From assembly GCA_024397955.1 (NCBI GenBank), contig CP073744.1:1116001-1180000 (forward strand): a stretch of 64,000 bases of DNA, in the 5' to 3' direction. This DNA comes from a bacterium SCSIO 12696. Lineage in GTDB: Bacteria > Pseudomonadota > Gammaproteobacteria > Pseudomonadales > Porticoccaceae. This document shows positions 28,313 to 37,366 of this stretch, one piece after another (position 1 is the first letter of the stretch; the number at the start of each line of letters is the position of its first letter). The translations under genes and the position numbers were made by a program. The notes beneath the pieces were generated by a model. That model worked only from the letters and a program-made list of their open reading frames with translations. It ran no database searches and was not told the DNA's origin.

Positions 28313-29665
28313 CTATTTTTTTATTAAATTTCCACCCGAGCACATATAACCAACTACTTCATCACCATTCATAATGCATGATCCGTTATCGATCTTGCAC
28401 ATACCACTAGATGGGCAAAAGCCAAAATTCGGATAAGTACGAAAGTCGCCAGGGTGAACCAGATTATAATTGTAGCCCTTGTCACTGTAATAGGTTCGAA
28501 TGAAATACGGTTTATTCTCTCCCGGACCATATTCACTATTATATTCAACACCTTGATCATCTAAATGAATTATTTGATTCCACGGGTCTACACCATCAGA
28601 TTCATTCCTGCCTGGACAGTCATAAGAACCAGAAAATGAACTCCACAATCCCCACAATCTGTCACTTCCAGAATCAGCTAAAGAAGGGAGCGGTGAAAAT
28701 ATCATCTGATTGGCTTTCGCTAAGTTACCAACTGTAGGGCATTCATCATAGCTCTGGCTAACAAAATTCGCATGGATTGCAGGCTTTGGATTACTGGAAT
28801 CCATAGTAGAGTTAAAGAATTTGTTAAAAGAAATTTCGTTATCGTCACTGGAGTCTCTCAACTTAATTGCCGTTCCAGAAAACTTATAAAAGCTGTTTCC
28901 TAAAATTCTGTTAGAACTTGACGACTTCGATATATAGATTGAATGCAGTCCCTCGACACCTGTTGAATTTTCAATCAGATGAAAATCATTTCCTATTATT
29001 AAATTATTTGAGCTAGAACTGACACCTAAAGCAGCATAAGCGCTACCACTGCATGAATATTTATTGCCAATACGAACAAATCTATTAGCAACGATTTCAT
29101 GATAACCGCTACCCAGCAACCGAATTGGGTTTTTCATATAATGAAACTCCAACCCTCTTACTACAACTTTAGGAAAAGCCGGAAGAGGAATGACATTTCC
29201 ATCACTTGAAGGTAACGCCTCTGCACCATCTATGCTAATGAATAGCCTACACTGAGAGCCATCCGAATCTAAAGGGGAGGTCCTGCCATCGAATATTGCC
29301 CGGGCAAACGGTTGACTGGAAAAATAATGAGTTTGAATAACGAGTGTCTTGCGCCCAGGGTTTGTCAATCCGGCAATAAAATCACTATCAATAACAGAAG
29401 ATTCCCCTTCGTTGCCAACATAATATATCCCAGGGCGCACTAATATTCTTACAGTATCGACATTTTGAAATTCAGACTTGGCTAGTTCAAAAGCGCGCTT
29501 TAGCGTTCTAACTGCATCATATTTATAGTGAGTCCCAGCATTAAGATCATTTCCATCTACACGCATATATAGATCAGTCGACGATGAGGCCAAAACATTA
29601 GATACAAAAGAGAATAGAAAAAATCTCAGAAAAATAGAAACACTTTTAATTCCCTGTTTTTTCAT
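28313..29665 (-). CDS. Secreted right-handed parallel beta-helix protein
   Basis: 450 residues with a signal peptide (FFLFSFVSNVLA). Repeated short strands ending in N-x-I/F units (NLIIGNDFHLIEN, NRILGNSFYKFSG, NEISFNKFFNST) show a parallel beta-helix such as in polysaccharide lyases and surface proteins; an N-terminal DUF1565-like segment (YMRVDGNDLNAGTHYKYDAVRTLKRAFELAK) precedes it. No catalytic residues can be assigned. The gene is clearly more AT-rich than its neighbours and stands alone, suggesting acquisition by transfer. Confidence 0.75.
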   Translation of the reverse strand: MKKQGIKSVSIFLRFFLFSFVSNVLASSSTDLYMRVDGNDLNAGTHYKYDAVRTLKRAFELAKSEFQNVDTVRILVRPGIYYVGNEGESSVIDSDFIAGLTNPGRKTLVIQTHYFSSQPFARAIFDGRTSPLDSDGSQCRLFISIDGAEALPSSDGNVIPLPAFPKVVVRGLEFHYMKNPIRLLGSGYHEIVANRFVRIGNKYSCSGSAYAALGVSSSSNNLIIGNDFHLIENSTGVEGLHSIYISKSSSSNRILGNSFYKFSGTAIKLRDSSDDNEISFNKFFNSTMDSSNPKPAIHANFVSQSYDECPTVGNLAKANQMIFSPLPSLADSGSDRLWGLWSSFSGSYDCPGRNESDGVDPWNQIIHLDDQGVEYNSEYGPGENKPYFIRTYYSDKGYNYNLVHPGDFRTYPNFGFCPSSGMCKIDNGSCIMNGDEVVGYMCSGGNLIKK

Positions 29666-29835
29666 CTTAAACGTTCCTTATTTTTAAGAAATACATTGAT
29701 TTTATTATGCTGTACAAGAAGTTAGCATCAAGCTCGACATTCAGGCAAGGCGAATTAGACAAACACAGAAAATCAATTTTTATCAACAATAGCTTCTTTT
29801 AGGCGCAATGCTTTCACAGAATGATGACATCTGGA

Positions 29836-30795
29836 TTACACCTGATTGCGCAGCGCCAAATCATCTGGGTAGGGCTGTAAATAACGCTGGGAGCGAATGT
29901 AATCACAACCGTACTGCTCAATATGGTGACGCAGCAAAGTGATGGGTGCCACCAGTGGCACTTGGCCCCGGCGATAGTTATTGACCACATCGGCGATGTC
30001 CTGACGTAAGGGACCAGGTACGGATTTTTTCAGGTAGCCAAGTATGTGTAACAGCGTATTGGCGTGGCCTTTGCGCCGGGCCGGTTTGGCAAGGGCGTCA
30101 AACAACATCTGTGCATAGCGTTCAATCATGTCCTGCAAAGGCAATTCACTACCACGAGCCAGCATGCGGCCAATATCCCGGTAAGCACTGTAGCTGTGCG
30201 CCATCACCAAATACTTGTAACGGCTGTGGAACTGCAACAAGTTATGGTAGCTGGGGTCGCTGCGCACTTGATGGCGAAAGTCACTGTGTGTGTACACTCG
30301 CAGGATAAAATTTTCCCGCAGTTGAGCATCGTTCAAACGCCCCTCTTCTTCCAGTGGCAACAGCGGCCACTGAGCTTGCACCGCCTTGGTAAACAACCCC
30401 GCACTTTTCTGTTCGTTGGGGTGCCCATTACCCTGATACACCTTGATGCGCCCCAAACCACAGCTGGGAGAGTTTTTCATCAGCACATAGCCATCGAGCT
30501 CTGCCATCGTTGGCAATTGGCTTTGGAAGCCGGCAATCAGTTTGGGGGCCAGGTTCTCTGAACCATCAGATAACTGTAATTCCGGATTTTTGGGATCACC
30601 CACCAAACGCATGGTGGGCCTGGGAGTCCCAAAGCCAGCAGCGACTTCCGGGCAAAACGGTTTGAATTGGAAATAATCGTTGAGAGTATGCAGGCAAAGT
30701 TTGGATTGGCTGTGACCACCGTTGTAACGCACTGGCTGCCCGACCAAGCAGGCACTGACACCGACGAGTATGGGGTTTAATTGCTCAGTGTTCAC
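29836..30795 (-). CDS. DUF523 and DUF1722 domain protein (YbgA-like)
   Basis: 319 residues. N-terminal DUF523 (about 8-150): ILVGVSACLVGQPVRYNGGHS, PFCPEVAAGFGTPRPTMRL, YVLMKNSPSCGLGRIKVY, with several conserved Cys. C-terminal DUF1722 (about 185-300): LLQFHSRYKYLVMAHS, YAQMLFDALAKPARRKGHANTLLHILGYLKK. Function is not established. The GTG at 30795 has GGAGA upstream. Ten bases after hemH, so co-transcribed with it. Confidence 0.9.
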   Translation of the reverse strand: MNTEQLNPILVGVSACLVGQPVRYNGGHSQSKLCLHTLNDYFQFKPFCPEVAAGFGTPRPTMRLVGDPKNPELQLSDGSENLAPKLIAGFQSQLPTMAELDGYVLMKNSPSCGLGRIKVYQGNGHPNEQKSAGLFTKAVQAQWPLLPLEEEGRLNDAQLRENFILRVYTHSDFRHQVRSDPSYHNLLQFHSRYKYLVMAHSYSAYRDIGRMLARGSELPLQDMIERYAQMLFDALAKPARRKGHANTLLHILGYLKKSVPGPLRQDIADVVNNYRRGQVPLVAPITLLRHHIEQYGCDYIRSQRYLQPYPDDLALRNQV

Positions 30796-30805
30796 AGCAG
30801 CTCTC

Positions 30806-31822
30806 CTATAAACGCTCCTCAATCAACCGGGCCATCATTTCGATATGCCCCGGTGAGTCGTTGAGGCAGGGAATGTATTGGAATTGTTTGCCACCAGCCG
30901 TGATAAATGCGTGAAAATTCTCGCCTTCTATCTCCTCCAGGGTTTCCAGGCAGTCCGAAGAAAAACCCGGGCAGATCACCGCCACATCAGTGATCCCCTG
31001 CTCCGGCAAAGACTCCAAGGTTTTATCAGTATAGGGCTGTAGCCAAGGGGCTTTGCCAAACCGGGATTGGAAAGTGGTCAATATTTGCGACTCGTCATAG
31101 CCCAGCCGTTCACGCACCAGCCGGGTGGTCTGTAGGCAAAAGCAATAGTACGGATCACCCTGTTCCAAATAACGCTGCGGAGTGCCGTGATAGGAAAACA
31201 CCAGCCGCTGGGGCATGCCATGCTCTTGCACATGGGCTTGTATCGACTGGCACAGGGCATCGATGTAGGCCTCATGGCTGTGATAACCACCAATAAAGTG
31301 AAAGTCTGGCACCCAGCGGTAGCGACTTAGCTGGCGGCTCACTTCATCAAAGGTTGAGCCCGTGGTACTGCCACTGTATTGGGGGTAAAGAGGCAATACC
31401 ACCAGGCGGCGCACATTGTGTTTGGCCAATTCCGCAAGAGCCGAAGCAACAGAGGGGTTGCCGTAACGCATCCCCAACACCACCTTCACCCGATTTTCAC
31501 CACAGCGCTCGTTTAATGACGCCTGCAAGGCGTCGGCTTGGCGTTTGGAGATATCCAGCAGAGGCGAACCCGCCTCTGTCCATATCTGCTGGTAGAGTTT
31601 GGCGGATGAACGCGGCCGCAGCGGCAAAATAAACAGATTGAGGATAAGCCACCACAGCAAGCGGGGAATTTCCACCACTCTTGGGTCACTCAGAAACTGC
31701 TTCAGGTAGCGACGCAACGCGCCAGAAGTGGGTGCATCTGGCGTTCCCAAGTTATTCAGCAGTACGCCCACCGGCGGCTCTGGAAGATCGTGTGGCGGTG
31801 TAGTTTGACCCTTAAAGCCCAT
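30806..31822 (-). CDS. hemH: Ferrochelatase
   Basis: 338 residues. Inserts Fe2+ into protoporphyrin IX in the last step of heme synthesis. Signatures: GVLLNNLGTPDAPTSGALRRYLKQFLSDPRVVEIPRLLW, VVLGMRYGNPSV, VVLPLYPQYSGSTTGS, the active-site His in LVFSYHGTPQRYLEQGDPYYCFC, TFQSRFGKAPWLQPYTDKTLE and VICPGFSSDCLETLEEI. Divergent from nhaA. Confidence 0.96.
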   Translation of the reverse strand: MGFKGQTTPPHDLPEPPVGVLLNNLGTPDAPTSGALRRYLKQFLSDPRVVEIPRLLWWLILNLFILPLRPRSSAKLYQQIWTEAGSPLLDISKRQADALQASLNERCGENRVKVVLGMRYGNPSVASALAELAKHNVRRLVVLPLYPQYSGSTTGSTFDEVSRQLSRYRWVPDFHFIGGYHSHEAYIDALCQSIQAHVQEHGMPQRLVFSYHGTPQRYLEQGDPYYCFCLQTTRLVRERLGYDESQILTTFQSRFGKAPWLQPYTDKTLESLPEQGITDVAVICPGFSSDCLETLEEIEGENFHAFITAGGKQFQYIPCLNDSPGHIEMMARLIEERL

Positions 31823-31950
31823 GACTTACCTCATTAGCGTGCTCAGGCACGCAGAGTAACCGCTTCGCCACAGAGTGCAAGTTATGTTGACCTCATAGCT
31901 ATTTTTTGTGTTTGATAGACGCCCATTTGAATTTCCCGTTCGGAGAATTT

Positions 31951-33375
31951 ATGGAAGATCACCAGATTGTCGATGCCAAACCCCGCAAAGGCCGGGTGTA
32001 CAACGCCCCATGGGAACAAGCCTTCGAGCGGGTTTTAACGCCATTCGAAGAGTTTATTCATCGCCAAACCACCAGTGGTGTATTGCTGATGATTTGCGCT
32101 GTTCTGGCGTTGGTTATCGCTAATACCGATTGGTTTGTACCCTACAGCCAGCTACTGGCCACCAAAACCGGCATTGCCTTCGGTGATGGCGGCATGAAAA
32201 TGAGCGTTCATCACTGGGTGAACGACGGCCTCATGGCGTTCTTCTTTTTCCACGTAGGCCTGGAGCTGAAACGTGGCTTTTTGGTCGGCGAGCTATCCAG
32301 TGTCAGGCAAGCCACCCTACCGGTTTTGGCTGCCATTGGCGGCATGGTATTTCCCGCCTTGGTCTATGTGTCCCTAAACCCTGAAGGCCCAGGCCTGGAC
32401 GGCTGGGGCATTCCCATGGCCACCGACATCGCCTTTGCGGTGGGCACCTGTGCGCTGCTTGGCGGGCGAGTACCAAAAAGCCTGATCGCCTTTTTGGTGG
32501 CTCTGGCCATTGTCGATGACTTGGGCGCTATTGCCGTTATCGCGCTGTTCTACACCGAAGACATCAATCAAATGGCACTGCTGCTCTCCCTGGCCTGCGT
32601 TGCACTGCTTTGGTTCCTCAACTGGTGGGGCATTCGCCGTCCGCTGCCCTACCTGGTGGTGGGTGCAGCTTTGTGGATACAACTGCACGAGGCGGGTGTA
32701 CACGCCACCCTGGCCGGAGTAATTACCGCGTTTGCAGTACCTGCCAAGCCGAAATACAACCCCGCGGCATTTAGCTCTCAGGTAAAAGATCTGATTCGTC
32801 GCTTTGATGGCAGTTATCGTCCGGGCGAAAATACGCTTCGCAACGAGCATATGCGTGCCTATGTACGCGCTTTGGGCGATGGGGCTCGGCTGGCTGAGGC
32901 GCCGCTGCAACGCATCGAAACCTCACTGCACTTGCCGGTGACTTACATTGTGATCCCGATTTTTGCGCTGGCTAACGCGGGTATTCCGTTGGCTGGATTC
33001 GCCGGTGAAACCGAAATCTTTAACAACATCACTCTCGGGGTTGCCCTCGGCCTGCTGGTCGGCAAGCTAATCGGTATTGCCGGTGCCACTTGGGTGGGTT
33101 GGAAACTGGGATTGGGTGAACTACCCAGTGGCTGTAACTTCCTGCATATTGTGGGAATCGGCTTCTTGGGGGGTATTGGTTTTACCATGTCGATATTCAT
33201 TGCCGAACTGGCATTTGAGGGCGCCGCTGGCGACCTGGTATTGGCCAAAGCCGGGGTAATTATTGCCTCACTGATTGCAGGTATTGCCGGGTTTATTTGC
33301 CTGGCAAAAGCGTCTCCCAAAAAAGACCACTCTGAAACCGAAGACCAAGCCGAGCAGACTACTGAGGCGTCATAA
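31951..33375 (+). CDS. nhaA: Na+/H+ antiporter NhaA
   Basis: 474 residues, with extra N- and C-terminal tails compared with E. coli NhaA (about 388). Exchanges H+ for Na+ across the inner membrane. Marks: MAFFFFHVGLELKRGFLVGELS, the substrate-binding aspartate pair in IAFLVALAIVDDLGAIAVIALFYT, PMATDIAFAVGTCALLG, and FLGGIGFTMSIFIAEL. GGAGAA precedes the ATG at 31951. The 128-bp leader before it contains no motif I can name. The 3' end overlaps the convergent peptidase gene by 17 bp. Confidence 0.95.
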   Translation: MEDHQIVDAKPRKGRVYNAPWEQAFERVLTPFEEFIHRQTTSGVLLMICAVLALVIANTDWFVPYSQLLATKTGIAFGDGGMKMSVHHWVNDGLMAFFFFHVGLELKRGFLVGELSSVRQATLPVLAAIGGMVFPALVYVSLNPEGPGLDGWGIPMATDIAFAVGTCALLGGRVPKSLIAFLVALAIVDDLGAIAVIALFYTEDINQMALLLSLACVALLWFLNWWGIRRPLPYLVVGAALWIQLHEAGVHATLAGVITAFAVPAKPKYNPAAFSSQVKDLIRRFDGSYRPGENTLRNEHMRAYVRALGDGARLAEAPLQRIETSLHLPVTYIVIPIFALANAGIPLAGFAGETEIFNNITLGVALGLLVGKLIGIAGATWVGWKLGLGELPSGCNFLHIVGIGFLGGIGFTMSIFIAELAFEGAAGDLVLAKAGVIIASLIAGIAGFICLAKASPKKDHSETEDQAEQTTEAS

Positions 33376-34282
33376 TACCCCTTCGTAACCGGGCACCGGA
33401 TTCGTTAAAGCGTAACCGTGTGCCCTTTTCTTCAATACCTAACTGCGCACTGGCCACTGCGATATCCGGCACTGTTTTGCTGGATATCGCGACCTGATAA
33501 TGGCTCCAGAACACATCGCCACCCACCTGCCGATCCAACTCACGAATCAAAGCGCGCGTACTCCAATGCCGGCGTTTTTCCATACAACAACTGCGAAATC
33601 GTTCTAACGCTTGATCCAGAGAGCTGGGGTTATCCGGCCGGGTTCGCAATGCCACGTCCACCGACAGAAAATACGCCGCACCGCTCCAATAAACCCGCAT
33701 ATAGCTGCCGGTACGCCACATCAGCGGGCTCACCCGTCTTAAACTCAAATGCGCCATGCTGCTATCGGCGCGGCCTCGGCGAAACCCCGCGTACAGTTTT
33801 TTCCAGGCACGCTCGGGGCTGTGGGTGCCAGCTCGTGCCATCAATACATTCTGGTAATAACTGGCTAGCCCTTCGGAAAACCAGATACCACGTCCACCCG
33901 GATAGGGCAGAAACAAGTGGCTGAATTCGTGCACTGCGGTCCAATCTGCTTTAAAGCGAGACAGGGGAAAACGAGGATCAATGTGGAATGTCACCCGCGG
34001 TATTCGGCTGCGAGTCACCTGGCCCCAAGGTACCGGCTCCCAGCTGCGGTGAGCAAAGCTGATGTGTACAGAAAACGCCTCAACAGGCAAACGTCCATAA
34101 AGGGCTACGGCAGATTCGGCGGCGTGGTGAATCCAACGTTCGATCTTTTGCCGTTGAGCTTGGGTAGCGCTATCCGGCATCGCGATGGTGATCGTACTGC
34201 CCGCCACAGACAGCGTAGAATCATCTACCGCACTCACCCATCCCGTCCACAACACCAAATAGAGCCACAACGAAAGTCGCAT
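33359..34282 (-). CDS. M61-like gluzincin metallopeptidase, secreted
   Basis: 307 residues with a signal peptide (LVLWTGWVSA). A zinc site HEFSHLFLPYPGG (HExxH near residue 118) is followed by the Glu-containing third-ligand helix WFSEGLASYYQNVLMAR, the layout of peptidase family MA (M1/M61). Probable periplasmic or secreted zinc peptidase with unknown substrate. Convergent with nhaA. Confidence 0.78.
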   Translation of the reverse strand: MRLSLWLYLVLWTGWVSAVDDSTLSVAGSTITIAMPDSATQAQRQKIERWIHHAAESAVALYGRLPVEAFSVHISFAHRSWEPVPWGQVTRSRIPRVTFHIDPRFPLSRFKADWTAVHEFSHLFLPYPGGRGIWFSEGLASYYQNVLMARAGTHSPERAWKKLYAGFRRGRADSSMAHLSLRRVSPLMWRTGSYMRVYWSGAAYFLSVDVALRTRPDNPSSLDQALERFRSCCMEKRRHWSTRALIRELDRQVGGDVFWSHYQVAISSKTVPDIAVASAQLGIEEKGTRLRFNESGARLRRGIMTPQ

Positions 34283-34342
34283 ACCACCTCCAAAGAAATT
34301 TAGAAGTAAGCGATAGCCATTGGTTCCGAACGTAACCCCGAT

Positions 34343-34759
34343 TCAGTAGCTGATGGCTGTTTCAGTATCCGTAATTGGCGTCAGTTCCAGTGCACCTTCT
34401 GGGGGATGATCACCGAAATAGAGATTGCCCTCAGCGTCCCGCCAACGGTAAATCGGGTTACTGGTTTGCGGCGTAATTTGCATATCCAGCTCCATAACCT
34501 GAAAGCTCTCTGCCGACTTCTGCTGAAGGCTCTCCGCCGACTCCTGAAGCGTGTCTGACGCATCATCAGCCAACTGGCTGGTCTTGACCTTAATCGACTC
34601 GATAGCCTCAGACACCTTTTTTGATGCCTGAGCAAACCACTGACTGGAGTTGATATTGGGTGCCGGCATTTGTCCAGTACGAAGATAAGTTGCGTAGAGG
34701 AATAGACCAAATAAGATAACGGCTAACATTATTCCCTTAACAAATAGGCGTTTTTTCAT
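34343..34759 (-). CDS. DUF4124 domain protein
   Basis: 138 residues. One N-terminal membrane helix (GIMLAVILFGLFLYATYL), a helical middle region rich in Ser, Gln and Glu, and a C-terminal DUF4124 motif YRWRDAEGNLYFGDHPPEGA, as found in many proteobacterial envelope proteins. It starts 42 bp after the last attC-like site but has no attC downstream, so I take it as the resident chromosomal gene flanking the cassette array. Confidence 0.75.
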   Translation of the reverse strand: MKKRLFVKGIMLAVILFGLFLYATYLRTGQMPAPNINSSQWFAQASKKVSEAIESIKVKTSQLADDASDTLQESAESLQQKSAESFQVMELDMQITPQTSNPIYRWRDAEGNLYFGDHPPEGALELTPITDTETAISY

Positions 34760-34800
34760 AGTTTTTGTTATTCAGGTTAATGATTATCAAAATTGGGGAA

Positions 34801-34880
34801 ATTTAACGCCCAGCTAAAAGGCGCACCGATAGGTGCATCTAGCGGAACAAAGTGGGCATTTTTGATGCTGCTTGCTAAAT
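34801..34880 (-). other. attC-like site of cassette 7
   Basis: On the minus strand it opens with TTTAGCAAGCAG (diverged R'' core, ATTTAGC) and closes with TGGGC-GTTAAAT. The middle carries GATGCACC/GGTGCG and outer TGCCCA/TGGGC pairings. It starts 3 bp past the stop codon of the PH-domain gene. Confidence 0.6.
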
Positions 34881-34883
34881 TTT

Positions 34884-35279
34884 TCAATACCCAATTACTG
34901 CTCGGAATCTTACTTTATCATTTGGAGACACCATAATTACCTTTCCATGACCATATTTAATCTCGAGGCGGTCCAGTGAGAGCGCCGGACTTGATATAGA
35001 ACTTCGGGTGTCATTTACCGAAGAAATCGAAGTAATCGGTATTATCCATGAGAAAGGGCCACTGAAAACTTTTAATTCGTCGTTTGAAACAACATATTTG
35101 GTAGACAGCAATAACCAAACTGGCAACCCAGCGCCTCCTATTACAACAGATAGCGCTAAAGCATAACTTATTAGTTGACCTTGTAGCGCAGTTATATAGG
35201 CCGCCGCCAAGCAAACCAAAATTGTTCCAACTAAAACCACTAGTAGCCAAGCATCAATCTTGGATTTGAAAATTTCCAT
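34884..35279 (-). CDS. Cassette gene: PH-domain (YyaB-like) membrane protein
   Basis: 131 residues. Two membrane helices (about 12-31 and 38-58) are followed by a small bacterial PH-like domain: WLLLSTKYVVSNDELKVFSGPFSWIIPITSISSV, then SPALSLDRLEIKYGHGKVIMVSPND, a pattern typical of the YyaB-like PH family. Role unknown. The gene starts 20 bp after the core site of the preceding attC and ends at attC 7, so it is cassette-borne. Confidence 0.8.
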   Translation of the reverse strand: MEIFKSKIDAWLLVVLVGTILVCLAAAYITALQGQLISYALALSVVIGGAGLPVWLLLSTKYVVSNDELKVFSGPFSWIIPITSISSVNDTRSSISSPALSLDRLEIKYGHGKVIMVSPNDKVRFRAVIGY

Positions 35280-35298
35280 GGCCTTTTTACCCCCTGAA

Positions 35299-35380
35299 AT
35301 TTAACGTCCTACGCACGGACAGCAAAGCTGCGTAGCGGTTTGACGTCCGAACTGCGATAGAAGCATTGTGCTGCAACCTC
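35299..35380 (-). other. attC-like site of cassette 6 (degenerate)
   Basis: The downstream core reads GGAC-GTTAAAT on the minus strand and the palindrome includes CTACGCAG ... GCGTAG. The upstream core is not clear (TTGCAGC). It directly follows the gene's stop codon. Confidence 0.45.
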
Positions 35381-35749
35381 TCAACTCTTTGGACACTTAA
35401 AATATTTAACATTTGGATAAGTCTGTTTGTTAAATAGTACTTGCTCATCGCTTGAAAGCTCAAATGTATCAGTATCTAGCCAAGTAGAGCCTTCACTTGA
35501 TGAAAGCGATATAAAAGCCACCGTATTTTGATATACGTATATCAATTTTATATCACCATAACCTTCCCACCCCTTTTTCTGGGATTCGGTTATTTCGAAA
35601 TAACTTTCAGTGATTTTTCCGCAATTTTTCTTATCCTGAGCCCAAACTCCTTGAAATCTTTCAGGAACCCTCTTTAGCTCACCAGCAGATAAGCTTAGTG
35701 AAAAGGTTATTGATAAAGCTAGGATTAAAAAGTGTTTAGTATTTTTCAT
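35381..35749 (-). CDS. Cassette gene: secreted hypothetical protein
   Basis: 122 residues with a signal peptide (FLILALSITFSLSLSA|GE). The mature part begins LKRVPERFQGVWAQDKKNCGK and has two further motifs, FELSSDEQVLF and VKYFKCPKS, with a Cys pair likely to form a disulfide. No family recognised; the W-A-x-D-x-x-x-C opening resembles small exported proteins found elsewhere. The ATG at 35749 lies 3 bp after the attC core site, a common cassette arrangement. Confidence 0.72.
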   Translation of the reverse strand: MKNTKHFLILALSITFSLSLSAGELKRVPERFQGVWAQDKKNCGKITESYFEITESQKKGWEGYGDIKLIYVYQNTVAFISLSSSEGSTWLDTDTFELSSDEQVLFNKQTYPNVKYFKCPKS

Positions 35750-35751
35750 AG

Positions 35752-35835
35752 AGTTAACGCCCTTATTTGGGGTGGACTGAGAAATGCGAACGCCACCCCG
35801 GCCCCGCAAAGGCGACCAAAATAAGCTTGTTATGT
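35752..35835 (-). other. attC site of cassette 5
   Basis: Minus strand: ACATAAC-AAGCTTATTT ... AAATAAGGGC-GTTAACT. Outer arms CTTATTT/AAATAAG and inner arms GGGGTGG/CCACCCC pair, 84 bp in all. The stop codon of the decayed cassette gene lies within the upstream core. Confidence 0.82.
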
Positions 35836-36166
35836 GCACATAAGCTTAGCATTTGCATCACTTCCAATTAACTTTCCGTTAACAAAAATATGGCAACCCC
35901 AAAAGAAGCCTGGCCACTTACTCCAAAACTTTATTTCTACCTCATAGTCAGTTCCATTCAGGGACTTAAAACAGAACAATTGCCTACAGTATTGTCTTGA
36001 ATACAGCTTCTAATGCTTTTATTGATATCGGAAACCATTTCTCAATTTCTTGCCAGAGCTCCCCTAGAGCGAAACTTAAAATCCCATTGGTTGGTAAATT
36101 CTATTGTTATCCTGTCTTACTGAGCTATCCATATTTTTCTAGGTATTTAGCAGCTCCTTTATACAC
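35830..36166 (-). pseudogene. Decayed cassette gene
   Basis: No single frame is open, but fragments in successive frames read like one protein: VYKGAAKYLEKYG from 36166, DSSVRQDNNRIYQPMGF in another frame, and a long 3' fragment RQLFCFKSLNGTDYEVEIKF, then WSKWPGFFWGCHIFVNGKLI and GSDANAKLMCT, stopping at 35830 inside the attC site. At least two frameshifts or stops must separate them. A fully separate short gene for the 3' fragment is the alternative. Confidence 0.55.
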
Positions 36167-36256
36167 AACACCTTGTTAAGGGGCGGCGCACGAAGTGTGA
36201 CGTCCCGCGGAGGCTGCGCTTTTGTAGCCGGAGTAAATTTGAGTAACTTCTTATGC
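36163..36256 (-). other. attC-like site of cassette 4
   Basis: Minus strand: GCATAAG-AAGTTACT ... CGCCGCCCCTTAACAAGGT-GTTGTGT, 94 bp, with an inner hairpin around CACACTTCGTG. The CCCTTAACAAGG stretch is typical of attC ends, while the two core sites each carry one or two changes. Confidence 0.62.
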
Positions 36257-36265
36257 ATCTGTTGT

Positions 36266-36574
36266 TTAAAAAACACCCCAAACTACCCCGACAACGACAA
36301 ACATTAAGCCGATAAAGAAAAATAATTGAATACGTGATATTTGAAGCAGCAACGAATTGAGCTTCAGGTCGCCGGATGAATAGTCAGTAGCAAAGGTGCG
36401 CAACCTTTGTAAACGAGCAAGCAGGTGAATTTTTTTATTGCTTAACCCCCAATAGTTAGCAAGTTCAGGAAAGTCCGCATTTAGCAGGCGGTTTAGAGCG
36501 ATAAGTTTGATAGTTGATACAGCACCTGCTGCGCACATCAAACATACCCCTACAACGATTAAAGTATCTTTCAT
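36266..36574 (-). CDS. Cassette gene: small membrane protein
   Basis: 102 residues with two hydrophobic segments, at the N-terminus (LIVVGVCLMCAAGAVSTIKLIAL) and the C-terminus (IQLFFFIGLMFVVVGVVWGVF), around a basic soluble loop. The ATG lies 20 bp after the core of attC 3. Unknown function. Confidence 0.68.
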   Translation of the reverse strand: MKDTLIVVGVCLMCAAGAVSTIKLIALNRLLNADFPELANYWGLSNKKIHLLARLQRLRTFATDYSSGDLKLNSLLLQISRIQLFFFIGLMFVVVGVVWGVF

Positions 36575-36593
36575 CTCATTCTTCTAGTGTTAT

Positions 36594-36665
36594 GCATAAC
36601 GCCTTGCTCACCGAAAAATTACGAGCGTAGCGAGTAATTTATCCGCCTGCAGCAACTTGTTATGG
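36594..36665 (-). other. attC site of cassette 3
   Basis: Minus strand: CCATAAC-AAGTTGCT ... GAGCAAGGC-GTTATGC, 72 bp. TTGCT/AGCAA and AAATTAC/GTAATTT pair. The stop codon of the upstream gene (36660-36662) is inside the first core site. The best-preserved site together with 35752-35835. Confidence 0.85.
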
Positions 36666-37355
36666 GTTTTCACGCTGAGCCTTCTGCTCTGCAAACCGTT
36701 TTTCCATTTCTTCTCTTTCCACCTTTCGGTCTTCGCTGGAGTACACGTCTGTTTTTACACGCTTGAAACCGCTTACGATATAGCCGATGTCCTTTTGCAT
36801 TTTTTCTATGCTCTGGGCGATGGCATACAAACTTGGCTTACCTAGTTGATAGCGGCCTTTAAGTTCACTCATATCCAGTACTATTTCTTCGGTATACTTT
36901 TTCCCCGTCGCACTTTTGTAACTAAGCTTGAAAGACAAAATTGAAGATGATTTTCCTTCGAAATCTTCTGTCGTTTGGGTATAGGTAGAGTAGATATTCT
37001 GGCCTGGTCCAAAATGACGAAGGCCTGTTCTAAAGAAGTTAGACTCGGTAAACTCACCAAGAAGCTTCTCTGCTGACTCTCCGCCCTCTATAACAGCTGG
37101 CTCAAATTGCAGATCACTAGCGGGACCGAATCCAATGTTTTGGATATTTAGACGAATTATATGAACAGCAAACTCAAAGCTGTCGATTGTGATATGTATT
37201 TTTGGCTCCGTTTGTACTTCCCTCATTTTTCTAGTTTCGGAAACGAGAAGCCCAGTGAGGATTGCATAGACGACGGTAGAGAGCGTAACAACAGCAGTAA
37301 ATATTACTATCAATGCTTCTGAATTCTGTTTAAGAAAGCTTAATATCTCAGTCAA
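36660..37355 (-). CDS. Cassette gene: membrane-anchored hypothetical protein
   Basis: 231 residues from a TTG start with AGGAG seven bases upstream. One N-terminal membrane helix (ALIVIFTAVVTLSTVVYAILTGLLV), then a soluble domain with beta-rich middle (KIHITIDSFEFAVHIIRLNIQNIGFGPASDL) and a charged C-terminal helix (VEREEMEKRFAEQKAQ). Similar single-pass proteins are frequent in accessory DNA; no function can be assigned. Confidence 0.7.
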   Translation of the reverse strand: MTEILSFLKQNSEALIVIFTAVVTLSTVVYAILTGLLVSETRKMREVQTEPKIHITIDSFEFAVHIIRLNIQNIGFGPASDLQFEPAVIEGGESAEKLLGEFTESNFFRTGLRHFGPGQNIYSTYTQTTEDFEGKSSSILSFKLSYKSATGKKYTEEIVLDMSELKGRYQLGKPSLYAIAQSIEKMQKDIGYIVSGFKRVKTDVYSSEDRKVEREEMEKRFAEQKAQRENP

Positions 37356-37366
37356 CTAATAACTCC

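Noticed and set aside
35997..36179. Plus-strand open frame of 60 residues within the cassette array
   Set aside because: It lies antisense to the decayed cassette gene and all genuine cassette genes here are on the minus strand.
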